DNA from: Polytrichum commune
Lineage: Eukaryota > Streptophyta > Polytrichopsida > Polytrichales > Polytrichaceae
DNA: 64,000 nt
Reading direction: 5' to 3'
NCBI GenBank assembly: GCA_950295325.1
Contig: OX485807.1
Location: forward strand, 15,157,001 to 15,221,000
A program made the translations under genes and the position numbers. Below, piece after piece: positions 10,801 to 24,544 of the stretch (position 1 is its first letter; each line of letters begins with the position of its first letter). The notes under the pieces were generated by a model. The model did not search any database. It was given only the letters and a program-made list of their open reading frames with translations, and was not told the origin of the DNA.

Positions 10801-13800
10801 GCTACAAGCTGGCCTGGATTCCTCATGTGGGTTAAATACTCCACTTTCTGCGGTACTTATTTCACTGAACCAAATACCAAGTTTGCACACAGTAGAAGTA
10901 GAAAGCAATCACATCTTGTTGTTGTGGTGAAAGAGATCTTGTGGAGGTGGTTGTCCAGACTAAAAGGATATGCAGATGTCATGGTTTGCCAGTTGTAGTA
11001 CTATAATTTATTTGTATATATACACCTGTCTTTTCTTTGTTTGCTGTGTTTTGGATAAAAAAATAGGTGCCAGTTGTGTCAACTCATTGATGTGAGGGCA
11101 GATTGTATTTTGGCTCATCATTGTTTTACAGTCTTGCACAAGGTCCATTCTGGCTATGATTTTCTTAACTATCAAATAAGTGTACATATCTATAATAATA
11201 TAGTAAAAATTTCATCAATTTTGATTCATTGTCATCTGGATGACATTTTCATAAATCTTGGTTGTGGATCTGCAGGTAGAGAGTCTGGTAGGAGGGTTGG
11301 CTGCAGTGCAGCTTCTGTGCAATAAAGATCCTGGGGATGTGCAACCATTTTTAGTAGCAGGTGGCATGAAGCTACTCCTTCAAGTAATGGAGCAAGTTTC
11401 TAAAACCACAGGTCTTTTATTATTTGCTTTGACTTCTGTAGAGCGTGCATGCCGCCATGGATGTGGATGTGAGGCGCTTTTATCAGAAGGCAAGGAGCCC
11501 TTGCTTGCATTGCGTCATAAGATGCAACGTCCTCCTATCACTCGTCTACTGCACCGAGTTGTACATCGTCTACAGTGCTATGAGCTTGCACGCTCCTTTG
11601 AGGTAGTGCTTCTTCGTGTCCATATCCAAAATTTTGGAGAGTTTCGCAAATACCCTGACCTGAGTTATTTCCCACTTTTATAACCATTTCTGGTACTTCC
11701 ACCTGTAAATAATCCACATAGTTTGTGTCATACTTAGTGTTACTCACCTTCATGACCGTTTCAGACAAACATCAGATTAGATAGATTGTAGTGTGCATGT
11801 TATCATCTCATTTCTCAGGTACTTTTTCCAACTTACACTTCGAAGTAGATGTAATTAGATATCATTGCAAGCACAGCCTTGCAGGATTTAGTTGGTGGTC
11901 TTGGATTTTCCTAGACTTCTAGATGTGTATTTCCTTGAATGTTGTGTTGCTAGCAAATGAGTTGAACTAATATCTGAGTGGCATAAGTAGAAATGCAAGC
12001 TCATCCATGTGCCTTTATGCACTTCTTTTCTTTCCTGTTTTCCCTTAAACCCTGAGTTCTGATTATGTAAGTGTTCTTGTTGACATGATTTCAAAGTACC
12101 AGTTGACTTGATTTGTGGTTTTAATTATCTGGATTTTGAAGCTGACCAAGATTCTTTGTGTTGCAGCTACTGGTGGATCAGTTGACGAAATTAAGTGCTA
12201 GTGAGGATGTTGTTGTCATCGAAACAGCTACAAAGTTATTAAATGAACTTCTGGTAAGCTGATGTGCTTGGGTGGGTAATACAAAGATGTTACCGAGCTG
12301 ATTATCACAATTGTACTTGTGACTGATTTGTAGGTTCCTTGATTGTCACAGGAATCTATAACTGCCAGTTGCGTTGTTGACAAAGACTCAGCAAAAGCAG
12401 ATCTGGTATTCACAGGATCGGAATTGCTAACACCCACTGCACTTGGTGATATGAGGTTTACAAAAACATTATCAGATATTGATCCTGCACTGCTTTCCCT
12501 TCTCCAGGTATGCTAGTTCTTCATTAATAGCAAGAGTTCCATGCATTTTAAAGCAACTGTTTTCTGAATGGGAGTGTCAAATTGAGAATTTGAGACGCTT
12601 TTCAAATATTTTCACTGACTTGATACCTTCAAATTGTGATGTACATTGTCTTTTGTCATCTCAAAATAAGTGGAAAGTAGGGGATGGATGTAGGAAAAGT
12701 GCTTTATGGGCACGCTGGCAATCTTCTCATCAATACCTGATATCTGGACTGCAACTGGAGACTCGCCAAATGTGTACATTGAATTTGCTGCAGTTGCTCA
12801 AAGACTGCTACTTGTGCTTTTTAGCTGTCGTTCAGGTTTGTTAAGGTTATTCTTTCATTGTTCATCAAATTCTCTTTTACTAGGAGAATACGTCAAGTTT
12901 TGCATTTTGTGATGAAGGCTTGTGTTACTTTTCAAACACTTAAGAACTAAAATTTTAATACTTCAGAGCGTGGATTGTGAGAGACACTTCAAGCAGTTCT
13001 TTACTTGTGTGGCAGGTTTGTTATTCCTCAATGGTGATCTAGAAGCTGCATCAACGATCATAACAAGCCTCATGAGTTCCTCTGGACAAGAGACACAAGA
13101 GGCAGAGGTCCCACCAATTCGACATGCAACTGTACTCACCTCCCTGGGGTTTCTACGCACTCCTAGGGATCTGGCTGGGATGCTTCAGAGCAGAATTGCT
13201 GTGGTAGGTGTTTGTAACTGAATAAAACGTTAAGCATTTGTTGAACTGGTCATTAATAACCATTCATTGCTTTGGGTGATACAATGTTGGGGATAAAGTA
13301 ATGCACGGAGAAAAGCAGTGTTGACCACACTTTCTGGACTGCTTGCAAGTCATAAATCCATCAGTTTTGAGAATTTGTGTCTTTCCAAGTATATATTGTG
13401 GTTCATGCAATTGGCCATGAGCTGTTGTAGCTTGACTTCTTGAGCTGAGGATGTATGTCAGATGTGGTACCAAGAATGCCAGAGTAGGTGAAAGGTAAGG
13501 ATTAATGTGTCACTGCTACATTTTGTGTTGAACTATTATGGACTTGTTTGTTGGCAGATGAGTGCAGCAGATCGCTTGGTCGGAGCAGACAAAGGATCGG
13601 AAGCTGCATTTTGGGCTCTGTGGAATCTTTCTACCATTGCCAGGTGTGCTACAACTATGACATTGTTTGTGAAACTTACCTAGAGAATACAAATAGTCTT
13701 CTAATTCTCAGCACTTATCGCATATGATCATGTTAATGATAATGCTTTAACAATAGTCAAACTGCTAAAAGATGCTATGTGTCCCTTTCTGATTTCAATC

Positions 13801-16800
13801 AAGCTTGCTAATAGTGAGGAATGAGGTCCCTATAGGCTACACTAAATAGTGCTATTAGTGTGGGTGGAAAATTATTGTGGAAATAATTAGCATGAGCTAC
13901 ACTAATGTTCTAGTGAATGTGGAATTGTTGTGGGTCCAAGAACCTGGGTCTTCCCTTAAGTCTTCATGGAGACTTCCGACCAACACCTTACAGTAGTACT
14001 TTACCTGAAAACTAGTACAAAAATAGTCACTTTACATCAAAATTAGCACAAAAATAAATGCTCATCCACATTTATTTTCTTGAAAAACAATTACTTTGGC
14101 CCAAGCTAGTTTTCTACTAGAAATTTAGTGTGGGTTGAAAGTTACTGTGTCCCACATTAATTCTCTTTATGAGAATTAGCGTGGGCTCTAGAAATTACTG
14201 TGGCGTACAGTAATAGGACTGTTTAGTGTAGTGATCACTTACCAAATTAGTTCTTAGCATGTATTGAGTTCCTAGTGTTCTATTTAAAGCTGCCAGACCT
14301 GAAGTTTTGACAAATTTTCAGCCTTTGTTACCTACTTAAATACATTAGAAAGCCAATCAAGCAAGCTTGACATCACCACATTTCTTTGATATTGAGAATT
14401 GCTCTTTGATTTGAAGACTCTGAAGCCAACTTTTGAAGCAGTAATTGTTGTAGATCAAATCAACAACAGACTTAAGGAGTGTCACCTGGATCTTTGAGAG
14501 TTTGGCAACCACTTTATCCATCTTCTAGCAAATACCTTTGGAAATGGCAGAAGGTCTGTAGGTTGCTTTGGGACTCGTGCCTATTATGTCTTACTACGTC
14601 TAGACTGTACCCTTAGATTGCAGATCATGTGTCTTGTTAAAAGTGTTCCTTGATTTGTTTGTTTCAGGTCAGAGGCTGGCAGGCAAGCATTATTGGCAGT
14701 GATATGGTTTCCAGAGGTAGGACAAGCTCATAGCGGAAGTTTTATTTGTTATCTGGCATTGTACAATTTTATTTGCAGTAGTAAAATTCATGTTCTTTGA
14801 TTCGTAGTTTCAAGAAGGTTATATGTTCCTGGGCCTTTTCCTTCTACCTCAATGTGTGCAGGAGACTAATGAATCTTACTCAATACCACTTTTGTTGTAG
14901 GTGTTAACGTCCCTCATGGTAGTTCTTCATCCTTCACCTGAGTTCATGCCGGCAATGGGTGTGTTCAATTTTACCTTGCCTCTGCAGTTTTGGATCATTG
15001 TTTAAGTTATTGATATGGATCTGTGTGTTTAGGTGTTTGTTATTAGTGAAGAGTGGGAGTTAGCATGCATACAGGGAGAGCTATTGTAGCATTAATGTCT
15101 TTTGATATTGATTTTGGCTCTAACAAGGGTTTTATAACGCACATCTGGTGTTAGCTTATGAATTTGAATTTTATTGGATGGCAGGTTCAGTTACCATATT
15201 GCAGAGTCCCGTCACTTTGATACTGCTACAAATGGGTTGTATTTGGTCATGTTGACAGTGATTGATTAACCCTGGCATCAATGTCCACAAAGTTTGTGCA
15301 TTCTTTCTTGGCTTACTGAAGTTCTTACTTTGAACAGGAGAGGCAGCAGGACATTTTGCAGCTGAGGTGCTTGAGAAGGTGTTTTGTGATGCAGCCCTGA
15401 CCAACCAGACTGCATTAACTTGGCATGCTTCAGCTTTGCAGATGGCATTGCAGTCAGCTTGCAACATTGGGATGAACAGTTGCAGTAGGATTCTTGAGTG
15501 GGTTGAAGCTGCAGTTGTGTATGAAAAGAAGGGCGCAGTTGGTTTACTGAAGCATGCAGCAGCATTAATAGGCCCACAAAATACCTCTGCTATCGTGCAT
15601 GTGGATGGTTCAATGGATGATGATGCTAACAATTGTGGCCCTGGTGCTGAACTACCCAATTCTCATAGTAAAGGGATGATGAATGCACTGATTCAAGACT
15701 CGGCTGTCCATGCGCTAACAATTTCTTTGAAACTCTTAGCCCCATCTGCACAGAACATGGTAAAGATTTCAGTAGGTGGCAGATCTTTAATGTTCCTTCA
15801 TTATAATAGCATTTCTTTTGGTCCCTCTTTGCAGCTCATCTGTGGTCTAAGGTATTGCTCCATCCTGGTGCTTATGACAGGGCATTGCTGCATCTCTTTA
15901 TGGGGAGGGTGCCATGGGTGTTGTGACTGCCATACTTGAGCACTGTCTAGCAGCTCTGCAGGCATCCTCCATCGATGATGGTACATTGTGAATTTTTGAC
16001 CTGAGCCTCTCTCAAGTACATGAGATGATTTCTTCAATGATTGCAAATAACCATGAGCAAGCTATGGGCGGTGCACCTGTGGAGTGGGCTCTTCTCAAGG
16101 TGTACTTGAATTCATAGGTTGTCTCGTAAAAGCTGATGCTTTGTAGTGACATTTTGTTGCAGATGACGAGGATGCAGAAGAAGAAGAGGAAGGACGAGGA
16201 CAGGAACAAGACAAGGAACGTGTTCTACTAGCTTTATTGTTGCCAACCCTCATGCTGCTACTGTCACTGCTCAAGCGTCTACAGGTATCCCGATATTATC
16301 CTGGTTAGTCCTGCAATTTCAAAATGAACTCTAATATACCCACTCTCGGGTGGTATCTCCATGCACATGGTTATGGTCTGGTGATTATTGGTCCAATGGT
16401 AGATCATATAGTGTATTTTTGCCAAGGACAAACTTCTGATGAGTATTTCCCTTCACATGCAGGCGGTTGTTCAACAATACTGCAGCACAAGGGTACTCGA
16501 CTTATTATTACGCATTCATCATGTTATCAGGTATTGTTTTAATAAATCTTTTTGCTTGTAATAGGTATATTCTGGAGAGGGAATAATTTTTTTTCCAGAT
16601 ATTGTCCAACCTCATTTTTGACATTTGGTTATTTCTCTGTCAAAATTTTCTGGTTGTGGAGCAGTGCAAAAGAAGGGGCCTATGGAATGGTCCCACCATA
16701 TTCTTGGAGCAGCGGAGTGTTAGAAGTGGGTGCTGTTCAGCATGTGTTGGCATCTCTGTTGGCCTTCTGGCCAATATTTGGTTGGGGTCCAGCTTTGTTA

Positions 16801-19800
16801 CCACGACTTCTGGGACCTAACTCAACATCCCTGCCAGTGGAGCCTGGGGAGGCCTGTAGTGTTATCTGCCTTCTGGTACTCCTTCAAATTCTAGATGGCA
16901 TTTGAAGAATTTGATATTAGTTTGAGATGTGGGTCCTCTGTATATTTCTGTACTTGCAATTACGCAAGGTGTTTTGGCAACTACATGATGTGATGACTCC
17001 TTATCTCTGCTTACATCATAGAATTGGCAGACATATATTTCAATTCAAGTCTTCTAAATGTGTAATTACTGGTTTTCTTTCTGACGAGTCGTGGAGATGA
17101 CCTCTGTAGGAAGAATGCCTACCACCAGAGTGCCCAAGGTTGCTTTTGAACAGAGCTGCAGTTGCAGATCTGTATCGGAGTGTGGCTGCTGGAAGCATCT
17201 ATGGTGAAGATGTACTTTCTGCTATTCAATGGCATACTTCACCTGTCAATATGGAGAAAATACTGCATGCATTGTACCCCCACCTGGAGCAACTTGGACA
17301 GCTCCTTTTGCGCCTAGCTCCTTCTGTATGTATTATGGCCTTACTCGTTACTCTCTTCCCCTTCATCTCATGAGTATTACCAAAGTTGTCCACTTATGTA
17401 TGTCTACAATTTTATTTGGAATCTATATCTGTATAACAAACACCAAAGGCCAGTACTTGCTATGTGCATGTTTTGATGATTGAGGAAAATTAATGGCAAC
17501 ATACACATTCCTTTTGCAATGCATCCTAATGAGCTTCAGTGTCAGCAGGGTTGAAGTTAAACAAATGAGAAGAATTATCTCTAGTCTCTAATTGATTCTG
17601 CTAACCTAATAAAAATGTGGTCAAAACTATTTGAGCACCGATTTTTTAGTCAGCATGTTAAATTTTGTATGCAGATTTTTTTTGTTTTTTGTTTTCAAGA
17701 GCACTGATTGCAGAGTCTAGGGTGGACTGTGTATTATTGAGTTTCCTTGTTAGAAAGTTCTTGATCCTAGGAGATGATCTTGCGGCCCTCAATCAAATGC
17801 TCACAACTATCCTGATGGGATTAAATATAAGAATACGTAACATCCTATAAACATAAAGATGGAAACTTCTGTCTTGTGCTGACTGACTATGACATATAAC
17901 AGAAGTTTAACACTTAAAGAGCTTCATACACAAATCATCAATATTGCATTATATTTGCTTTAGTTGTTGTGCCACCAAAGTACCAGAGCTGTGTGATGAG
18001 GTAGGCCTGATTCTTAATACCTTGTGCAGTCATGTGATGTTGTGCAAGAAAGGCTGACAAGCCTGGTTACACGCTTGGGATGCCAAAGTGCTGAGCATGC
18101 AGCTATTCTTGTGCGCCCTGTACTCTCTCTCCTTCAAGAGCATACCTCATCAGCATCGAGATCGGCGCTTACTGAAATCGAAATTCTACAGGTACTCTTC
18201 TGGTTCTTTGAGCAGAAATCTATAATATTCATAGTCCAAACAATTTGTCCCCTATTGGAAGTCTATTTGAACTCTTGTCTGTAGAGCCTTTTGGTTGAAC
18301 AAATATGTTCAGTATTCTGGTTGAATTGAAGCTTAGTGGTTGACGCAACTCACAAATTGCCTCAATTGGTTGCTGATGAGCATGCTCATGTGCAGGTGGA
18401 GCGCATGCTGCGGTGGGTTGCTTCTCTGGCACTTCATCCTTCTTCTAAGGTGAGCAGTGTTACAGGAATTTGGTAGAATAGCATATGTAACTTTGGTCTT
18501 GGATGTTAAAGTTGCGAGTGGTGATTTTGTCTGCAAATATATGAGGAATGCAGACACTAGGGAGTAGGCAGAATTACTGGAAGACAGAAAGAAACAGAGC
18601 AGAAACTTCTGATTACCTCTGAATATGCTTGTCCCTTCATATCCTCTCCTCGGTGAATTACATAGATTACTATCTGGCCAGCTTTTAAAACTTCATAGTA
18701 TGAAAAATATTTGGCCTGTCAGAGCAACACTGAAGGGTTCAGTTGGCCATTGTGTTTTCTCAGGCAGTTCTCCTGCAAGAAGACGCTGTGCAGGTGCTAG
18801 TCCAAGCACTGTCATCGGTTTCAGCTCCCACTTTACAACCTACTGTCTCCAGAATGGGCTGGCTGTTCTGGAGTTGCAAAGCAGTTGCACCTCTATGTGA
18901 CACGTCGATTTCTTTTCTACCTGCTACATCTATGGACAGGTGGCTGCATTTGCTTTGATGGTTTTTCACTTAAATTGGAATGTTATTGAAGGTTATTGTT
19001 CGAGTGTTTGCATGTAATGTCTTGAGGGCGTCAAAGTGATACAAAGCAAAAGTTTAGAGACCAAGGCTTTTTCTGTACAGGCACTTGGCTGAGGACTGTC
19101 CAGAGTACACCGATTGCTATGATATCGCTTCCTCTCTTTTTCCTTTCTTTCAGGTGAGCCCAGAGAATCTCCAACTTGAGTTTCTGTATGCAAATTTTGG
19201 TCCGATTGCCAGTGATTTATTGTGCCTAAGAAGTTCAATTTGATATTCTGACATGGTAGTTGAGTGAAGAGGAAAATATTGGATCTAAGACTTTGGTGTG
19301 ACTGGTTACTGAAACATCTTGTGTGTATCCAGACAATGCCCATGGAAAAGCACATGGAGATACTTGCACTTGCATTGAACAAGCTGGGGAGCCATGACCT
19401 TGGCCGTGCTGCACTTGCTTCAGTTGCCATGAGTCAACCTGGGATCACTCCATCTGTGACCAATGAGGATTTACTGGAGTCTGAATCATCCTTGGTCGCT
19501 GACAGGGACAGCCTTCCTTGGATTAAACTCTGGCAAAAACTTGCTGCTGCATTGGACTCAAATGAGATATTGAACCCCGTTCATGTGGGACTTATTCGAC
19601 AGTTTGCACTTGCAGCAACTGTACTGTCAGATTCAGGTCAAAGGTAATACTGCCAACACATTTATACGGAATTTGGTCAGTCAGTTATTTTACAGCTCCT
19701 ATTAATGTCCTCTGCACTGCCTACCTTTGTGTTGATGTTATTTGCTCTGTCCTCTAGGGTGCTGATTGTCCATTAGAATCCTCGTACACTTAACTAGACC

Positions 19801-22770
19801 TGACTCTGGTCAATTCTTTTGTAAGGTTTTCTTTTCCTTCTGGAATCAGGATCTTGTACTTTTTAATGAATGTGAACACAAGTGCATGTAGTACTTGGAT
19901 CTAGTGTGGCTGTGAAGCATCAGGATGCTCAATGTTATTGCACCTGTCTTACCTCCCATACCAATTACTGTTTCTTACTACTTCGCATATGTCTTCTTGC
20001 TTCTCACTTAAACCCATTCATTCTAGCATCCGTCAATCTGCACTTTATTTCACACGTTCTAGTCAAGAGCAAGCCTTCAACCTCCTATCTTGGTGTAGGG
20101 ACTCACAAAAACTTCTTGGAGGGTTTATGCAGTGCATATGGGGTTGTTGCCCTGAAGGCTATGTTTGGCCTCATCCCAGTTGCTGAAACACAAGGTAACA
20201 AGACATCTGGGGAGATTCTGCAATCCCTGGATCAGATTATGGACATACTTGGACAGCATATTATTGAATTGGAGACTTCCGAACCTTTGTCTCCAGTTTC
20301 TATAAGCTCCCTTCAGGAGGTATGATTTCTCCATAAGTCTGATCAATTTGAATGTATTTCAAGCTTAACTACTATTTACTTGCATCTATGAGAATATATA
20401 GCAACAAAGCTTGGAGCCTGAAACATCAAATTCTGTCTTCACGTTTTCTGCACAGGCACACTCTGCAGTATCAAAGATTCTAGAAGTTTTGAAGGAACCG
20501 GCCAAAGAATTTAATTTGTCTGAGGTAGACTCTTTGCTGGGCCGCTTGCCTGCCCCGCGCCCAGTTGCCGAGCGTCGTGCAGAAGCTCTTAAATCAACAT
20601 CAAGATGGAGAATATTCTCTTCTGAAATCCCTGCAGAGGAGATCGAATTGCTTGATGTGGAAATTGGTGACACTGCAAGTGATGTCCGGGGGACGATTCC
20701 GTGGGATTGCCCAAGATCATTGCAAGAAACGCCTGGGATGACAATGAGCATGTCAAAGAGAAGAATCATTTCTACAATTGAAGTGCCAGGTAAAAGACAG
20801 CGCGGGGAAGGAGGAGCCAGTGCGTTGGTGAGTCGTACAACTGCTGTGATAACTTCAAACCGGCGGGATACATTCCGACAGCGAAAACCAAACACAAGCA
20901 GGCCACCATCAATGCATGTGGATGATTATGTGGCACGGGAAAAGAGCTCTGATGCCATCCCCGGGACTACTTCTGTCACAACTACTCTGCAGCGGTCAAA
21001 TTCCAGCATGGGAAGGCCACCTTCCATCCATGTTGATGAGTTCCTGGCTCGTCAGAAGGATCGCCAACAACCACCTGCTCCGACCATAGCACAACCCTCT
21101 GTAGCTAATAGTGGGAGTAGACTTGTGCAGGACTTTCCAGAACCAGGAGAAGAAAGACATACTTTAGGATTGACGGCTAGCTTCAACCAAGGAATGACCG
21201 AGTATTCCAGCATGGGTGTTGCAGCACCTGGAGTTCCATCAACCTCTGCAAGCATCCCAGGTCCTCATAATTTTTCTTCAGCCGATTCAGTCATGCCATC
21301 TGGCTTGAGTTCTGGACCTGGACCACAGGTGCAGCCCATCAACAGACCCGAACACTTGCAAAGAAGTGCAAGCTCCCTTACTACAGCTCTTTCTTCAGAA
21401 GTTACCAGCTTCGCGTCACACAGGACAGATGGAGTCAAGAAAGAGAGAAGTAGTGGTGGAGTGTCTTCAAGAGTGGAGATCCATACTCGGTCCCAATTGA
21501 CATCAGCTGTAAAGGTGAAGCTAGAAAGAGCACCATCTGCAAAGAATACATCAATAGTTCCACCGCCACCACCTCCCCCTCCTCATCCTCAACTCCCACC
21601 TAATGCTGCTGGTACTTCCTCAGTGAAGAAGGAATCCAGACAGCAATTTGAAAGAAGCAACTCAGGGCGACCATCACCCTCGGGAGTTCCAGGAGGCCCT
21701 AGTTCTAGTACTGCGTCTGAGCAGCCACCTCTGTCAGGCATGACTGGTCACCCTGTGCCACCACCACCTCCTCCTCCTCCTCCTCCTCCTCCTCCTCCCT
21801 CTTCACATTCCTGGTTAGATCCACCTCGAAGACTGGAACCCCCTCTTCTTCAACCTGCCATGCCCATGATGATGCCCCACATGAATGTTGGTCCCTTCAA
21901 CCTTGGATCTGCCCCACGGCCACCTGCAGACCTGCAAGTGGGTGGAGCTCTGCTACAATCTCCAGGAGGGATGTGGCACGAACCACCGTCACCATTCACC
22001 AGCCTCCCCCCTCCTGTACTTCAAGCCCCCGGTCCCATGCAGCAGGGCCCCGCTTATCTACATCAACCTTATGTTGCTAGCAGGCCAGTGGATATGATGC
22101 ATGGGTATCCTGTAAATCATGCAGGTGGTGCATCCTCTAGTGATCGCAGATTTGGGAGTTTCAGTCCTTCACTAGGGCAGGGACTACCACTCCCTCCTCC
22201 TCCTCCTCCTCCCCTTCCACCCCCTCCTTTTCAGCCCCCAGTTCCAGCAGGATTGCCACTTGTGCAAAACATTCTTGATGCGCAGCAGTCTGCACATCAC
22301 CCTCCACCGTTGCATCTGCAGGAAGCAGAGATCAGTGCACAGCAAGAGCCAGGAGCAGTGTTGCAACAGATACTTGCATCGCCAGATACCATTCAAGTAC
22401 GTCTTGCTTTGATTAGTAATTTGGTGTCTTGGACTCATTGAATGCATTAATTTGTTATCTGTTGCATGTCTGACATTGTTTACAATGATTGTCCATGGTT
22501 TAGGAACTTCTCAAGGACCGAAAGAAGCTGCAGCAGCTACTGGAGCAGCACCCAAAACTGATAACCCTTCTACAGGTAAGCATAAGAAGTCTTGTGGATC
22601 AAGTTGACAATCATTTGGATGATTATTTTTATTTCTCAGCACAGAATTACATTTGTAAGAGTCAGGAAGGTTTCTTATAGAGTCAGTGAACATACCCGAA
22701 TGTTATTTGTGACTGTTCATGAAACTTGGGGTTTTTTTTGCAGGAAAAAATGGACAGTGGTATGCTCTAA
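7845..22770 (+). CDS. VIR: VIRILIZER homologue, m6A methyltransferase complex scaffold (29 coding exons)
   Basis: Homologue of plant VIRILIZER/animal VIRMA, the large nuclear scaffold of the mRNA N6-adenosine methyltransferase complex (with MTA, MTB, FIP37 and HAKAI). Exons: 7845-7931, 9113-9201, 9823-9946, 10265-10926, 11067-11142, 11276-11602, 12167-12253, 12352-12507, 12694-12835, 13016-13203, 13558-13643, 14668-14716, 14901-14958, 15185-15235, 15338-15759, 15881-15980, 16163-16284, 16463-16530, 16665-16875, 17110-17325, 18030-18191, 18396-18449, 18764-18939, 19081-19153, 19333-19643, 20133-20319, 20456-22396, 22504-22575, 22744-22770. All are phase-compatible and give about 2,107 residues; from memory the Arabidopsis protein is about 2,140. 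The N-terminal VIR domain includes LVLRGSYKSLTLVIYGN; a long helical-repeat middle follows. The C-terminal disordered part carries FRQRKPNTSRPPSMHVDDY (about residue 1573), RPPSIHVDEFLARQ (about 1614) and three polyproline runs. The end, QLLEQHPKLITLLQ, is conserved. ATG 7854 is an alternative start. Exon 11067-11142 and acceptor 20133 are least certain. Confidence 0.93.
8292..8635 (+). repeat. duplicated segment in VIRILIZER intron 1
   Basis: Two direct copies, about 8292-8420 and 8500-8635, share GAAGCAA-GCCTACCA, CATAGCTACAAGACCTAA and GAATTATGAGGCGAATCA. The second copy is bounded by a perfect 13-bp inverted repeat, TTCACATTGATTC at 8495-8507 and its complement at 8619-8631, so each unit may be a small foldback element. 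No coding function. Confidence 0.7.
13837..14231. mobile_element. miniature inverted-repeat element B1 in a VIRILIZER intron
   Basis: The ends are inverted copies: CTACACTAAATAGTGCTATTA on the left against CTACACTAAACAGTCCTATTA (complement of the right end), then GTGTGGG inside. It sits wholly within the intron 13644-14667. A second family member is at 39715-39860. The CACTA-like end would suggest a CACTA transposon, but I could not find a matching 3-bp target duplication, so the superfamily is open. Confidence 0.65.
21557..22231 (+). repeat. CCT/CCA microsatellites encoding polyproline in VIRILIZER
   Basis: Three in-frame proline-codon tracts lie at about 21560-21590, 21760-21800 and 22192-22230. 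The middle one is an almost pure CCT array. They fall in the long exon for the disordered C-terminal region, so length changes by whole codons would be tolerated. The third is followed by GQGLPLPPPP-type low-complexity protein. Confidence 0.75.
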
Positions 22771-24544
22771 AGGCAACTGTTGATGAATCATGGCTGAAGG
22801 TTCTCTAGCACTTAGTTGAGCTGGTAGGTTGTTCCTACCACTTGAAAACATCATTTGATGGGGTTAAGTCAGGGAATGTTAATTGGATTGCTGTCTTGGT
22901 GCATAGAATCCTCGAAGGTCAAGGCACCGACTTTTTTTAAATACGTTCACACATACTCAAGGTTAAGATCCTTTTATGATTTTTCTGTGAGCAATTTGAT
23001 TCGAAGTTGTGGAACTTAGTAACCTTGTCCAGATTGGCTGCCTATTATAGGAGCAAGAGCCCTATATGATGCCAAGAAATTTTGCAGTCGCAAAGTTTCT
23101 ATGTCTATTCTTTGTATGGTGATCATGGGTATACTGCGATTGTTGCATCTTTGGTGGTTTTTACTTGAAGCGTTGTATTTCACTTTATTTGGTATAGAAT
23201 TTCTTGGTCAATGAGGAGTTTCCTGCATTTTCAATATCAATTTTAAAGTGATTTGCAAGCTAGATTTGTGAAACTTCATTAAGCAAAATTGTTGACACAA
23301 AGTCATAGATGACAAGCATACAGATGGCCATTCTAGTAAGGTCATAAGCTCCATAAAAGTGACAGTAATAAAAGTAAAAGTGACTAGTAAGGTCACAAAA
23401 TAGAGTTTATATATGCTTGGGTTGAAACTTCGTAACCATGTGATAGGTAAGAATTTACATCATAGGTATGCTTATTGAGCACCTTAAAATGCACAAAACA
23501 TGAGGTTGGCCCTCCATGAATCGATGTTGAATCCTAAATGCGAGTTGATATCTTGCAAGTGGATGCAAAGCCAAAAGTGTCCATTCTTTGGCACTATTTT
23601 CTCTGTAGTTACAATGTAGCACTAGGAGAACCCCAAGACCAAAACATATTAAAGGGTTTGTAGGAGGAAATTGCTCTTAACGTACTTTCCATTAAAATCC
23701 ATTTGTCTTTACTCCATGGATTGCACCACTAGGAGGGACAATCATTGACATGGTCAAATTCACTCTTCTACTACAAGCATGTAATTGTTGTGTGTAAATG
23801 AAAAAGAACTTACATAGTTGTGGTTGAAAGTGGGCTTGATCCACAACTCCACCACCATGGTGGTTCTGTGTAAGGTATGTGGGTATTATTTGGTTAATTT
23901 TCTTTATGAAACCCCTATATTTGATTGGTGTGTTGCATGGTGAGGGTCAAAGGACAAACACCATAAAGACACATGCTTAAAAAGGTCAGATTATGTCTTC
24001 AAATTTTATGAACAACTTCACACTCACTACAGTAGTAAACACAATTGGGAGCACCCATGTATACAAATAAGGAAATAACAAACATGCATTTCTGATAACC
24101 ATAAGTAAATCAAGGGAGGTCCAATTTTCAATCAGATTTTTTGCTAATGCTTCATCATAGATTTGTTGATGCAACATGTTAGGATACGTTTTATAAATCT
24201 AATGGTACAAGTTAGAGAACATGAAAATAACACCCACATACTTTAGATGCTCCTTGAGTTGAAATCACTGGCTGCTGCAAAGTTGATAAGTAACTTGATG
24301 TAGTAAATGGCATGTGGTGTTGGCAAAGTGGAGGAGAAATGTTGCAAGTGCCACTAAGATGATGATCATCATCATGTGTAAGGTAGATGTGTGTTATTTG
24401 GATACCTTTCTTTGTGCACCCACTTCTTGGAGGATATGAAGCACACAATTAGTGCAAGATAATGAGCAAATTCAAGTCATGCCCATAGCCATTTTCCTCA
24501 TGATCTTTTGACCTCATATGGATGTCTTATTCATAAGTATATTT
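22771..24544. other. 3' flank of VIRILIZER and gene-free DNA
   Basis: The first few hundred bases are the likely 3' untranslated region. Beyond about 23200 the DNA is A/T-rich with no recognisable gene. Short related segments recur at about 23850-23890 and 24360-24410 (GTGTAAGGTA-TGTG-TATTTGG), suggesting old repeat copies. Confidence 0.4.

Noticed and set aside
15171-15659. 162-codon minus-strand frame
   Set aside because: Antisense of the VIRILIZER exon 15338-15759.
17665-17850. Open frame in a VIRILIZER intron (ALIAESRVDCVLLSFLVRKF, then GDDLAALNQML)
   Set aside because: It looks like protein, but neither end offers a splice site in phase with the flanking exons, and the exons on either side (ending 17325, starting 18030) join in phase and match the homologue without it.
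20411-20455. Earlier start for the long VIRILIZER exon
   Set aside because: The acceptor TCTGCACAG at 20447-20455 is stronger and the resulting LQE-AHSAVSKIL join matches the homologue; the upstream 45 bp does not.
20386-20895. 169-codon minus-strand frame under the long VIRILIZER exon
   Set aside because: Antisense shadow of a clearly conserved plus-strand coding exon.
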